From: Hahella sp050299855
GTDB taxonomy: Bacteria; Pseudomonadota; Gammaproteobacteria; Pseudomonadales; Oleiphilaceae
Direction: 5' to 3'
Length of the DNA stretch: 64,000 nt
NCBI GenBank assembly: GCA_050299855.1
Contig: JBNKWQ010000046.1
Coordinates: 310,001-374,000, forward strand
Below, one piece after another: positions 35,961 to 44,902 of the stretch; position 1 is the first letter of the stretch, and each line of letters opens with the position of its first letter. The position numbers and the translations under genes were made by a program. The notes under the pieces were generated by a model. The model was not told where the DNA came from. It made no database searches and saw only the letters and a program-made list of their open reading frames with translations.

Positions 35961-36845
35961 ATGCGCTACTTTGACTCACATATCCACATGCTGTCCCGTG
36001 TTACCGATGATTATGAAAATATGGCCGATGCCGGTGTGGTCGGCTTAGTGGAACCCGCCTTCTGGCAGGGGCAGCCGCGCACTCAACTGGGCACATTTAT
36101 CGATTACTATGATAGCCTGGTCGGCTGGGAACGCTTTCGTGCCAGCCAGTTCGGTATTCGGCATTTCTGTACGATCGGACTCAATCCCAAGGAGTCCAAT
36201 AATGTCTCATTGGCAGAAGAGGTCATGAAACTTATTCCCCGCTATCTGCAGAAGGATGGTGTCGTCGGGGTAGGGGAAATTGGTTACGACGATATGACCT
36301 CCAACGAGGAGCGTTTTTTCGGCGAGCAGCTTGAGATGGCGAAAAAGTTCGATATGCCGGCACTGATCCATACGCCGCACAGGGATAAGGTTAAAGGTAC
36401 CGAACGCACCTTGGCGCTGGTCAAAGAAATCGGTATCCGAGAGGAGCTGGTGGTCGTGGATCACCTGAACGAGCAGACCCTGCCGATGGTGTTGGATACT
36501 GGGTGCTGGCGCGGGCATTCTGTCTACCCCCATACCAAGATGTCGGAAGAGCGCATGGTGGCCCTGTTGAAGCAATACGGGCTGGAGAGAATGATCGTCA
36601 ACAGTGCTGCAGACTGGGGGCGCAGTGACCCACTCAAGGTGCCTAAAACCGGACAGGCCATGCTTGCTGCCGGATTCTCGGAAGATGACGTGGACCGGGT
36701 GCTGTTTCGTAATCCGATTGAATTTTATGCTCAGAGCGACCGTATTTCGCTGGACGAATTCAGTAGCGATATGAAGATAGATCAGACTCAGCTCTTTGAG
36801 GAAAACTCCGTATTGCGTGGTCAGGCACCTATTGTCGAAAAATGA
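35961..36845 (+). CDS. eboB: EboB, TatD-like metal-dependent hydrolase
   Basis: The 294-residue TIM-barrel hydrolase retains the expected metal-binding residues of the TatD family: HIH (His7, His9), GEIGYD (Glu106), LIHTPH (His137), VVDHLNE (His168) and AADWGR (Asp218). TatD proteins are metal-dependent hydrolases; EboB probably acts on a small molecule. AAGGAG lies 9 bases before the ATG. The stop overlaps the EboE start (ATGA), so they are translated together. Confidence 0.9.
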   Translation: MRYFDSHIHMLSRVTDDYENMADAGVVGLVEPAFWQGQPRTQLGTFIDYYDSLVGWERFRASQFGIRHFCTIGLNPKESNNVSLAEEVMKLIPRYLQKDGVVGVGEIGYDDMTSNEERFFGEQLEMAKKFDMPALIHTPHRDKVKGTERTLALVKEIGIREELVVVDHLNEQTLPMVLDTGCWRGHSVYPHTKMSEERMVALLKQYGLERMIVNSAADWGRSDPLKVPKTGQAMLAAGFSEDDVDRVLFRNPIEFYAQSDRISLDEFSSDMKIDQTQLFEENSVLRGQAPIVEK

Positions 36846-38065
36846 AGGCTGATATCGCCAAATGGCGAACGGAGCAGTTGGCTTATTGCAGTAATGTCCA
36901 TCCGGCATCCACCTATGCCGAACTGATACGAACAATAGAGTTCCAGATTTCAGGCGTTCGAGATTTGCTGGGCCTTGATCGTATGGCCAGCGGCTTGTGG
37001 ATCAGCCATGAGGTTCTGGAAGAAATTTCGACCATCGATTCGAGCCGTTCCCGACTGTCTGCAGCGCTAAAAAATGCAGGGATAAACCTACTTACCCTCA
37101 ATGGTTTTCCTTACGGAAATTTTCATGACGTTGAGGTCAAGGAAAAAGTTTACCAGCCGGACTGGTCTGACCCTGAGCGCCTAAAATATACGCTCAAGCT
37201 GGCTGAAATCCTGGCAGAATATCTGGCTCCTGGCGCACCTGTCGGCACCATCTCTACATTACCGCTCGGGTTTGCTCTGACCTGGTCCCCCGCAAAGCAC
37301 CAGTCGGCCATAGAACACCTGGTGGATCTTGTGGAGCAACTGGCTCAACTTGAACAACGCTCCGGCAGGCATATTATGGTTTGCCTGGAAATGGAGCCTG
37401 GCTGCGTGTTGCAGTGCACCGACCAGCTCTTACAGTTCTTTGACCAGGATCTGGTAATAGAATTGCAGCGGCGCAAAGTGGCATTACCACTGATGCGAAG
37501 GCATTTAGGTGTCTGCTATGACATCTGCCATCAGGCGGTAATGTTTGAAGATGCGGGAGTATCGCTGCAGCAGATAACCGACGCCGGAATCAGCATCGGC
37601 AAGATTCAGGTTTCCAGTGCATTGAGGGCTGAGTCTCCAGGGGCGTATGAAACCCGTGCCGCACTGAGTGAATTTGTGGAGCCTCGGTATCTGCATCAGG
37701 TTGAGACGAAGATAACCGGTAACGGTGAAGTAACAACTGCTTCGTGTCTCGATCTTGCCGACGCACTGGCAGACCCCGAATTTCCGGCCACCTCAGCCTG
37801 GCATATTCACTTCCATATTCCTATTCAGGCGAGTCAGCTGGCGTATAGTTCCCTTGGTACAACTCAAAACGCCATTGTGGAGGTTCTGGATTGGTTGCAG
37901 GACTGTGCAGTCGAGGTTCATCCGCACTTTGAAGTTGAAACCTACACCTGGCAGGTGTTACCGGCAGCAATGCGACCTCAGGATGATGAACAACTGCAGC
38001 AGGGGTTATCCGAAGAGATCAGGTGGTTACAGATGCAATTGCAGAAAAGAGGACTTCTAACTTGA
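36842..38065 (+). CDS. eboE: EboE, metabolite traffic protein (TIM barrel)
   Basis: The 407-residue protein matches EboE: YCSNVHPASTYAEL near residue 14, LTLNGFPYGNFHDVEVKEKVY near residue 84 and GTISTLPLGF near residue 135. It has the fold of xylose-isomerase-like TIM barrels, with candidate ligands in CLEMEPG, CYDICHQA and WHIHFHIP. EboE is annotated as a metabolite traffic protein because the ebo genes are needed to bring a precursor to the periplasm in scytonemin producers. The end overlaps the EboF start (TTGA). Confidence 0.92.
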   Translation: MKADIAKWRTEQLAYCSNVHPASTYAELIRTIEFQISGVRDLLGLDRMASGLWISHEVLEEISTIDSSRSRLSAALKNAGINLLTLNGFPYGNFHDVEVKEKVYQPDWSDPERLKYTLKLAEILAEYLAPGAPVGTISTLPLGFALTWSPAKHQSAIEHLVDLVEQLAQLEQRSGRHIMVCLEMEPGCVLQCTDQLLQFFDQDLVIELQRRKVALPLMRRHLGVCYDICHQAVMFEDAGVSLQQITDAGISIGKIQVSSALRAESPGAYETRAALSEFVEPRYLHQVETKITGNGEVTTASCLDLADALADPEFPATSAWHIHFHIPIQASQLAYSSLGTTQNAIVEVLDWLQDCAVEVHPHFEVETYTWQVLPAAMRPQDDEQLQQGLSEEIRWLQMQLQKRGLLT

Positions 38066-39477
38066 TCTCAATGGCCGGTGAAAAAGCGCGTGAGGAAAAC
38101 TCCACTCCGTTAGTTGTCATTAATGTTGTCGGTCTGACGCCGGGTCTGTTGGGGGAGCACACGCCTCATCTCAATACCCTGGTCAGCGATGGCTTTATGC
38201 GTCCTCTTGAAAGCGTATTTCCAGCAGTAACCACGACGGCTCAGGCGACCATGCTCACGGGAAAGTTACCCAGTGAACATGGCATTGTTGGTAATGGCTG
38301 GTACTTCAGGGATCGCTGTGAGGTGCGCTTCTGGCTACAACCCAATCATTTGATCCAGGGAGAAAAAGTTTGGCATCATGCTCGCGAGCAGACGCCGGGT
38401 TTTACCTGCGCCCAAATGTTCTGGTGGTACAACATGTATGCGGACGTGGATTGGTCGGTAACGCCGCGCCCTATTTATCCGGCGGATGGCCGCAAAATAC
38501 CGGACCTGTATTCCAGGCCGGTGGGGTTGCATGAATCGATAGAACAGAAACATGGCAAGTTTCCATTTTTCGATTTTTGGGGACCTAAATCCGGAATTCC
38601 CTCTTCTCGTTGGATTGCCAAGGCAGCGGAAGAGGTGTTTAAGCAGCATCGGCCCAATCTCACATTGGTTTACTTGCCGCATCTGGACTACAACATGCAG
38701 CGTCTGGGGCCCGGTGATCCTGCAATCTGGCAGGATGTGGCGGCAATCGACAAAGTGGTGGGTGAGCTGATTGCTGCGGTGCAGGCTGAAGGTGCCGATA
38801 TTCTGGTGTTGTCTGAATACGGCATTGAGGATGTGCATCAGTGTATTCACATCAATCGGATATTGCGCCAGGCAGGGTACCTCGAAATCCGTGAAGAGTT
38901 GGGGTTGGAAATGTTGGATCCGGGCGCTTCCAGGGCATTTGCCGTAGCTGACCATCAGATTGCCCATGTCTATGTTCGACGGGCTCAAGACCTTGATACA
39001 GTTACAAAGCTGCTGCAACAAACACCTGGTATTGAAGTAGTGTTGGATCGGGAAGAGCAGAAAGCCTGGGGGGTTAATCATGAACGCTCCGGGGAGTTGG
39101 TGGTTATTGCTGAGAAGGGGCATTGGTTCAGCTACTACTATTGGCTGGATGATGATCGGGCACCTGATTTTGCCCGTACCGTCGATATTCACCGAAAGCC
39201 GGGCTATGACCCGGTAGAACTGTTTATCGACCCCAGTCTAAAAATTCCACAGTTAAAAGCAGCCCGGCGGCTGCTGCAGAAAAAGCTGGGTTTTCGGATG
39301 CTGATGGACCTGATTCCCCTGGATACAAGTCTGGTGAAGGGAAGTCATGGGCGTCTCATGGGGCGGGTGGAAGATGGCCCCCTGGTCATAGGCTCGCGAG
39401 CAGACCTCGCGCGCGACAGTTTTAAAATGACGGATATTCACGACTTGATACTACAGCATTTCAATCCATCAGCCTGA
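38062..39477 (+). CDS. eboF: EboF, alkaline phosphatase/nucleotide pyrophosphatase family protein
   Basis: I choose TTG 38062, which overlaps the EboE stop (TTGA) and has AGAGGA about 8 bases upstream; a longer frame from GTG 38023 is also open. The 471-residue protein has the alkaline-phosphatase-superfamily nucleophile region FPAVTTTAQATMLTG and metal sites YLPHLDYN and LVLSEYGIEDV, as in nucleotide pyrophosphatases and phosphodiesterases. There is no signal peptide, so it works in the cytoplasm. It may release a phosphorylated or nucleotide-linked intermediate. It is the last gene of the ebo block. Confidence 0.9.
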   Translation: MISMAGEKAREENSTPLVVINVVGLTPGLLGEHTPHLNTLVSDGFMRPLESVFPAVTTTAQATMLTGKLPSEHGIVGNGWYFRDRCEVRFWLQPNHLIQGEKVWHHAREQTPGFTCAQMFWWYNMYADVDWSVTPRPIYPADGRKIPDLYSRPVGLHESIEQKHGKFPFFDFWGPKSGIPSSRWIAKAAEEVFKQHRPNLTLVYLPHLDYNMQRLGPGDPAIWQDVAAIDKVVGELIAAVQAEGADILVLSEYGIEDVHQCIHINRILRQAGYLEIREELGLEMLDPGASRAFAVADHQIAHVYVRRAQDLDTVTKLLQQTPGIEVVLDREEQKAWGVNHERSGELVVIAEKGHWFSYYYWLDDDRAPDFARTVDIHRKPGYDPVELFIDPSLKIPQLKAARRLLQKKLGFRMLMDLIPLDTSLVKGSHGRLMGRVEDGPLVIGSRADLARDSFKMTDIHDLILQHFNPSA

Positions 39478-39602
39478 TGCTGATTGCAAACGGGGCCTCT
39501 CGCTATCAACCTAATAGCCAATGGTGGATCTTGTGTCAGGGTGCTGAAATGAAGGTTATAAGGCTCAAGAAGGCCTTCCACTACTAATTTCGGAGCCGGT
39601 CT

Positions 39603-40091
39603 ATGCCACCTGATAGCACTGACAAACGCCAGTTAACCCTGAGATTTCTTGCTGAACCTACGGATGTCAATTTTGGCGGTAAGGTTCATGGCGGTGTGGT
39701 GATGAAGTGGATTGATCTGGCTGGATACGCCTGCGCATCCAGCTGGAGCGGACGCTACTGCGTGACGGCTTATGTTGGAGGAATTCGGTTTATCTGCCCT
39801 ATACACATCGGTATGGTGGTGGAGGTGGAAGCCAAGGTAATTTACACCGGTAACACCAGCATGCATCTGGCGGTGGATGTATACTGCCGACAACCCGTTG
39901 AAACTGAACGTAAAAAGGCCACTCACTGTGTGGTGATCTTTGTCGCTGTGGATGCTGATGGCAAGCCTGTACCGGTGCCGGAATGGATTCCAGGTAATGA
40001 GGATCAAAGTCAGATGCGGGATTATGCACTCAAGCTAATGGCCCTGCGGCAGGAAATTGATCTTGAAATGCAGGACTATTTTGACTCTTGA
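39603..40091 (+). CDS. acyl-CoA thioesterase, hotdog fold
   Basis: The 162-residue protein is a YciA/BACH-type hotdog thioesterase, which hydrolyses fatty acyl-CoA. The signature VNFGGKVHGGVVMKWIDLAG near residues 25-44 holds the central helix and active-site Asp37. The rest (IRFICPIHIGMVVEVEAKV) fits the fold. It is separated from eboF by 125 bases, and two hairpins follow before prfB, so it forms its own unit and marks the end of the accessory block. Confidence 0.88.
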   Translation: MPPDSTDKRQLTLRFLAEPTDVNFGGKVHGGVVMKWIDLAGYACASSWSGRYCVTAYVGGIRFICPIHIGMVVEVEAKVIYTGNTSMHLAVDVYCRQPVETERKKATHCVVIFVAVDADGKPVPVPEWIPGNEDQSQMRDYALKLMALRQEIDLEMQDYFDS

Positions 40092-40185
40092 GGATTGTTA
40101 TCGGATTTCTAACAGCGGCTGTGCAGCTTTCTGGGATCAGTGTTCCAGACTGAAATTCCGCCCAAGTCGGTTGAGATATTAAATT

Positions 40186-40211
40186 AAAGGATCCCGGCAG
40201 AGATCCTTTTT
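40186..40211 (+). terminator. intrinsic terminator after the thioesterase gene
   Basis: AAAGGATC (40186-40193) pairs with GATCCTTT (40202-40209), with an eight-base loop, followed by T (TTTTTAT). It lies about 95 bases after the stop codon. Confidence 0.75.
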
Positions 40212-40217
40212 ATATTC

Positions 40218-40241
40218 CAGGGGCTGCAATCGCAGCCCCTG
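40218..40241 (+). promoter_or_regulatory. strong 10-bp hairpin upstream of prfB
   Basis: CAGGGGCTGC (40218-40227) and GCAGCCCCTG (40232-40241) form a perfect stem with a four-base loop (AATC). No T-run follows on the + strand. It lies 88 bases before the prfB start and just after a terminator, so it may be a second terminator arm, a 5' leader structure or a repeat-type element. Confidence 0.5.
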
Positions 40242-40328
40242 CTACATTTCGGCACCAACTTCCTTTACAATAGCCGCCCACATTTTTTGTCATCATTTTT
40301 CACCTGCAAGTGCGGAGATCGCCATTCC

Positions 40329-41427
40329 ATGCTAGAAGTCGCCCCGATCATCAATAGAATCAAGGATCTGTCTGAGCGCGTCGAAACTTTACGGAGGTAT
40401 CTTTGACTACGACGTCAAGAAAGAGCGTCTAGTTGAAGTCGCTCGTGAACTGGAAGACCCTAACGTATGGAATGAGCCGGAACGGGCCCAGGCCTTGGGC
40501 CGTGAAAGATCTGCTCTGGAGGCGGTTGTCGATACCTGTGAAACCGTGAGCTCTGGACTGACGGACGCCAGTGAGTTGTTGGACATGGCGGTGGAAGAGC
40601 AGGATGGCGATGCCGTTGCGGAAATTGAGTCCGAGCTGGATCAACTTACCGGCCGTGTGGAAGTACTTGAATTCCGCCGAATGTTTTCGGGTGAAATGGA
40701 CCCCAACAATGCCTACCTGGACATACAGTCCGGTTCAGGCGGAACCGAGGCCCAGGACTGGGCTAATATGATCTTGCGGATGTACCTGCGCTGGGGTGAG
40801 CGCCGTGGCTTCAAAACCGAGTTAATTGAAGCGTCCCCCGGTGAAGTCGCAGGCATCAAGAGTGCAACCATACATTTCCAGGGCGAGTATGCCTATGGCT
40901 GGTTACGCACAGAAACAGGTGTGCACCGTCTGGTGCGTAAATCCCCATTTGATTCGGGTAATCGTCGCCACACTTCATTCGCCTCGGTTTTTTTGTCACC
41001 GGAAATCGATGACAATATTGAGATTGATATCAATCCTGCCGATCTTCGAATTGATGTTTACCGTGCCTCTGGTGCCGGTGGGCAGCACGTTAACCGGACA
41101 GAATCTGCAGTACGTATTACTCACCTGCCTACCGGTGTGGTCGTGCAGTGTCAGAACGACCGCTCCCAACATAAGAACAAAGACCAGTGTATGAAACAGC
41201 TAAAGGCCAAGTTGTATGAGCTGGAACTGCAAAAGCGCAACAGTGAGGCACAGTCCGTTGAAGACAGCAAAGCTGACATTGGCTGGGGCAGTCAGATTCG
41301 TTCCTACGTGCTGGACCAATCACGTATCAAAGACTTGCGTACCGGGGTGGAAACATCCGCTTGCCAGGCGGTTCTTGATGGTGATCTTGATGATTTTATT
41401 GAAGCGAGTCTGAAACAAGGTCTTTGA
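40329..41427 (+). CDS. prfB: peptide chain release factor 2 (programmed +1 frameshift)
   Basis: RF2 releases peptides at UGA and UAA. The gene is read in two frames: 25 codons from ATG 40329 to CTT 40401-40403, an in-frame TGA at 40404-40406, then a +1 shift to GAC at 40405 and 340 codons to the TGA at 41425-41427. The total of 365 residues equals E. coli RF2. The codon-recognition tripeptide SPF (VRKSPFDS) and the catalytic GGQ (GAGGQHVNRTES) are present. Low RF2 slows termination at this TGA and so favours the shift, which is autoregulation. lysS follows, as is usual. Confidence 0.97.
40393..40407 (+). promoter_or_regulatory. RF2 frameshift signal
   Basis: GGAGG (40393-40397), three bases TAT and then CTT TGA C (40401-40407) reproduce the conserved site: an internal Shine-Dalgarno element just upstream of a slippery CTT followed by a poor-context UGA C. 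The spacing is that of E. coli prfB. Confidence 0.95.
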
Positions 41428-41556
41428 TCCGGGCTTAGTCTCGGGTCAATAACCGGAAGTGAACAGTCCTGCTGCGGTTTTATCTCGAGCAGGCAAATAA
41501 CAGACATTTAGAGGGTTTCGGAGCGAGACCCACAGCAAAAAGCGGAAACAGTAACC

Positions 41557-43101
41557 ATGACTGATAAGCAAACCACGGCACCTGAAGAAAACAAGTTGAT
41601 TGCAGAGCGTCGGGCCAAACTAGGCAAGGCCCGCGAGCAGGGACAGGCGTTCCCCAATGATTTCCGCCGTGATGCCCACTGTGCTGACTTACAGTCGAAA
41701 TATGGTGAAATGGAAAAGGAAGCCTTGGTTGAGCTGAATCTGCGGGTCAAAATGTCTGGTCGTATTATGACCAAACGCGGGCCCTTTATCGTTATTCAGG
41801 ATTCCACCGGTCGAATCCAGTTTTATGTGAACAACAAAACCTTGTCTGAAGAGCAAAAGGATTTGGTTAAATCCTGGGACTTCGGCGATATAGTTGCGAC
41901 CGAAGGCGTTCTGCACAAATCCGGCAAGGGTGATTTGTACATTGATATGGAATCACCGCGTCTGCTGGTAAAAGCGCTACGTCCGCTGCCGGACAAATTT
42001 AAAGGATTGTCGGATACTGAAGTACGCTATCGCCAGCGTTACCTGGACCTGATTGCCAATGAGGAAGCCCGGGAAACTTTCAAGGTGCGCTCTAAGGTCA
42101 TCGAGGCAGTTCGATATTTCATGTCCAAGCGTGACTTCATGGAAGTGGAGACACCTATGTTGCAGGTGATTCCCGGCGGTGCAACCGCTAAGCCGTTCGA
42201 GACATACCACAATGCGCTGGACATCGAAATGTATCTTCGTATCGCACCGGAACTCTATCTTAAGCGGTTGGTGGTCGGTGGTTTTGAGCGGGTTTTTGAA
42301 ATTAACCGTAATTTCCGTAACGAAGGCTTGTCCACCCGCCATAATCCTGAATTCACCATGATTGAGTTCTATCAGGCCTATGCTGATTACAAGGATTTGA
42401 TGGATTTGACCGAGGAAATGCTGCGTTGGGTGGCTCAGGAAGTTTTGGGAACAACCAAAGTAAGCAACACTACTCGTAATGCAGATGGTGAAGTTGTGGA
42501 TGAGATTATCTATGATTTCGGCCAGCCATTTGAGCGTTTGACAGTGATTGAATCCATACTGAAGTTCAATCCCGACCTGACTGCAGAAGCCCTGAACCAT
42601 ATGGAATCTGCCAAAGCGATTGCCAAGGATCTGGGCATCCCGCTGAAAGATAACTGGGGGCTGGGCAAGGTACAGATCGAAATTTTTGAAAAGACGGCAG
42701 AACATCGTTTGATGCAGCCGACTTTTATTACTGAATATCCGACAGAAGTGTCTCCTTTGGCACGTCGTTCTGACAGCAATCCTTTCGTTACCGACCGTTT
42801 TGAATTCTTTGTCGGTGGACGTGAAATCGCTAACGGTTTCTCTGAGCTCAATGATCCTGAAGATCAGGCTGAGCGCTTCCGCAAGCAAGTAGAAGAGAAA
42901 GAGGCGGGGGATGACGAAGCCATGTTCTTTGACGACGATTATATCGTTGCTCTTGAGCATGGGATGCCGCCAACCGCCGGTGAGGGTATTGGAATCGATC
43001 GTCTGGTAATGTTATTGACTGACTCACCTTCCATTCGCGACGTTATCCTGTTTCCGCATATGCGCCCAGTGGCTGGAGTGGCAACCGACATCAAGGAGTA
43101 G
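41557..43101 (+). CDS. lysS: lysyl-tRNA synthetase, class II
   Basis: The 514-residue enzyme charges tRNA-Lys. An N-terminal OB anticodon-binding domain (ELNLRVKMSGRIMTKRG near residue 50) is followed by the class II catalytic domain with motif 2 (FRNEGLSTRHNPEFTMIEFY) and motif 3 (GIGIDRLVMLLT). The order prfB-lysS is conserved in gammaproteobacteria. ung starts 9 bases after its stop. The 129-base leader shows a weak CCTGCT/AGCAGG hairpin. Confidence 0.97.
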   Translation: MTDKQTTAPEENKLIAERRAKLGKAREQGQAFPNDFRRDAHCADLQSKYGEMEKEALVELNLRVKMSGRIMTKRGPFIVIQDSTGRIQFYVNNKTLSEEQKDLVKSWDFGDIVATEGVLHKSGKGDLYIDMESPRLLVKALRPLPDKFKGLSDTEVRYRQRYLDLIANEEARETFKVRSKVIEAVRYFMSKRDFMEVETPMLQVIPGGATAKPFETYHNALDIEMYLRIAPELYLKRLVVGGFERVFEINRNFRNEGLSTRHNPEFTMIEFYQAYADYKDLMDLTEEMLRWVAQEVLGTTKVSNTTRNADGEVVDEIIYDFGQPFERLTVIESILKFNPDLTAEALNHMESAKAIAKDLGIPLKDNWGLGKVQIEIFEKTAEHRLMQPTFITEYPTEVSPLARRSDSNPFVTDRFEFFVGGREIANGFSELNDPEDQAERFRKQVEEKEAGDDEAMFFDDDYIVALEHGMPPTAGEGIGIDRLVMLLTDSPSIRDVILFPHMRPVAGVATDIKE

Positions 43102-43109
43102 AGGGGGCA

Positions 43110-43862
43110 GTGAGTGCATTTCTGCAAGCGGCATTAAAGCCAGGCACCGGTTGGGACCAGCGCCTGGCGGACCAGTTTACTGCGCCTTATATGTTGAAGC
43201 TGGAGGATTTTTTAGCTCAACAGGAAGGGGCCGGCAGGGTCATCTATCCGAGTGTTGAAAACTGTTTCAATGCACTCAATTCCACCAGTTTTGATCAGGT
43301 GGCGGTGGTGATTCTGGGGCAGGATCCCTATCACGGTCCCGGCCAGGCTCATGGGCTGAGTTTTTCGGTATTGCCCGGCGTCAAACCACCTCCCTCCCTG
43401 CTGAATATCTTTAAGGAAATTAACTCAGATCTGGGGCATGCTCTGCCGGAGCATGGTTGTCTCGGATACTGGGCCCAGCAAGGCGTGCTGCTACTGAACA
43501 GTGTGCTGACGGTGGAACAGGGGCAGGCCGCTGCCCATCAAAGACAAGGGTGGGAGCTGTTTACCGACCGGGTGATTCAGTTGCTGAATGAGCAGCGGGA
43601 TCATGTGGTATTTATGCTCTGGGGCAGCTATGCCCAGAAAAAAGGTGCTTTTATTGATCGGCAGCGCCACTGCGTGCTGGAATCTGTGCATCCCTCACCG
43701 TTGTCAGCACACAGGGGGTTTCTAGGTTGCAGACACTTTTCCCAGGCCAATGCCTATTTATTGCAGCATCAGCACAAGCCTATCGACTGGCGTCTTCCGC
43801 CACTGGATATGCTGGATTCCAAAGGCTTTCTTGATAAGCAAAAAAAACGGGAAACCGTCTGA
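43110..43862 (+). CDS. ung: uracil-DNA glycosylase
   Basis: UNG removes uracil from DNA. The 250-residue protein has the catalytic water-activating loop LGQDPYHG (Asp72) and the late HPSPLSAHRG loop with the catalytic His. The start is GTG 43110 with GAGGGGG upstream. The short spacing from lysS suggests cotranscription. A strong bidirectional terminator overlaps its stop codon. Confidence 0.96.
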   Translation: MSAFLQAALKPGTGWDQRLADQFTAPYMLKLEDFLAQQEGAGRVIYPSVENCFNALNSTSFDQVAVVILGQDPYHGPGQAHGLSFSVLPGVKPPPSLLNIFKEINSDLGHALPEHGCLGYWAQQGVLLLNSVLTVEQGQAAAHQRQGWELFTDRVIQLLNEQRDHVVFMLWGSYAQKKGAFIDRQRHCVLESVHPSPLSAHRGFLGCRHFSQANAYLLQHQHKPIDWRLPPLDMLDSKGFLDKQKKRETV

Positions 43863-43873
43863 TTTCCCGTTTT
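43844..43873. terminator. bidirectional terminator between ung and the HDOD gene
   Basis: AAAACGGGAAA (43844-43854) pairs with TTTCCCGTTTT (43863-43873), an 11-bp stem with an eight-base loop. A-rich and T-rich flanks on both sides let it act for both convergent genes. It overlaps the last codons of ung. Confidence 0.85.
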
Positions 43874-43898
43874 ATCAAATCTAACACTTTTCGTTATT

Positions 43899-44735
43899 CT
43901 ATTGGGCAAGCAGAGCCATGGCTGCTTCCATCTCTTCGCTCAGGTCTTCTGCTTCATTCATATCAATTTCAGGATCCAGACCGAGGCGTTGAAAGGCGCT
44001 GATGGCAGACCAGTCCATCTTGGTATAAGGGTGGTCAGTACCCAATAGGGACTGCAACCGGGCAATCATCACCACATCGGCCAGATCTGCTTCGGGAACT
44101 TCCCGTTTAAAATTACAGTGCTCTTTCGGCACCATCTGCAATTCCTTGCTGAAGTCCCATTTTTTCAGGATAAAACTGCCGATTGACGGTGACATGCTGT
44201 CTATCAGGTTATCCAGAATAATATTATTGATCTGAATGTCGTTTTCTTCGATATAAGTCAGAATTGGCAGGGTGCCTATTTGGTGAATCAGACCTGCCAG
44301 GGTCGCCTGATCTGGTTTCAGTTTGGTGTAGTGCCCCGCAAGCACGTGGCAAATACCCGCAACTTCTGTGCTGGTTTGCCAGACGGTACGCATGCGCTTG
44401 TCAATCATTTCCGACGTCGCCTGGAACATCTGCTCCATAGCAAGCCCTGTTGCCAGATTGGCAGTGTAGGCCATCCCCAGGCGGCCAACTGCCATCTGCA
44501 GGTTACTGATTTCTCTCGAGCCTCGCAATAATGGGCTGTTACAGACCCGGATGATACGGGCCGTAATGGCGGCATCATTGCTGAGCACTTTTACCAGATC
44601 CTGAACCGACGATTCTGGACTTTCAGCTACCTCTCTGACTTTGAGCGCTACCTCGGGCAGCGTTGGAAGGACCAGCTTGTCGCTGTTAATCGCATCTACG
44701 ATATCTTTTTTGATCTTGGTTTCTAGTTCGGGCAT
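43899..44735 (-). CDS. HDOD-domain protein
   Basis: The 278-residue protein carries an HDOD domain over most of its length (LPTLPEVALKVREVAESPESSVQDL, then VLSNDAAITARIIRVCNS and LIHQIGTLPILTYI). HDOD domains are related to HD phosphohydrolases but usually lack catalysis and serve in signalling or regulation. No second domain is attached. It is convergent with ung and follows ygfZ in transcription order, 167 bases apart. Confidence 0.9.
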   Translation of the reverse strand: MPELETKIKKDIVDAINSDKLVLPTLPEVALKVREVAESPESSVQDLVKVLSNDAAITARIIRVCNSPLLRGSREISNLQMAVGRLGMAYTANLATGLAMEQMFQATSEMIDKRMRTVWQTSTEVAGICHVLAGHYTKLKPDQATLAGLIHQIGTLPILTYIEENDIQINNIILDNLIDSMSPSIGSFILKKWDFSKELQMVPKEHCNFKREVPEADLADVVMIARLQSLLGTDHPYTKMDWSAISAFQRLGLDPEIDMNEAEDLSEEMEAAMALLAQ

Positions 44736-44902
44736 CGGTTTTTCCGCGAATATCAGAATACGGTAAAAATTAGGCAGTTATCAGGCGATTCCAAAAGCTA
44801 CCTGACTATGATCTGCTTTTAATTCGTTAAGAAACAGTCTTTTATTTATAGCAGATTTTATTAATTAGCGCGGCCTGTCTGACAGTAAAACGTTGAAATT
44901 TG

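Noticed and set aside
36207..36935. Minus-strand open frame across eboB
   Set aside because: Antisense to eboB, whose metal ligands are all present; no protein family is recognised.
38335..39192. Minus-strand open frame within eboF
   Set aside because: Antisense of a gene with recognisable catalytic motifs; no ribosome-binding site and no family.
41977..42960. Long minus-strand open frame of 327 codons within lysS
   Set aside because: It is an antisense shadow of a strongly conserved gene and shows no motifs.
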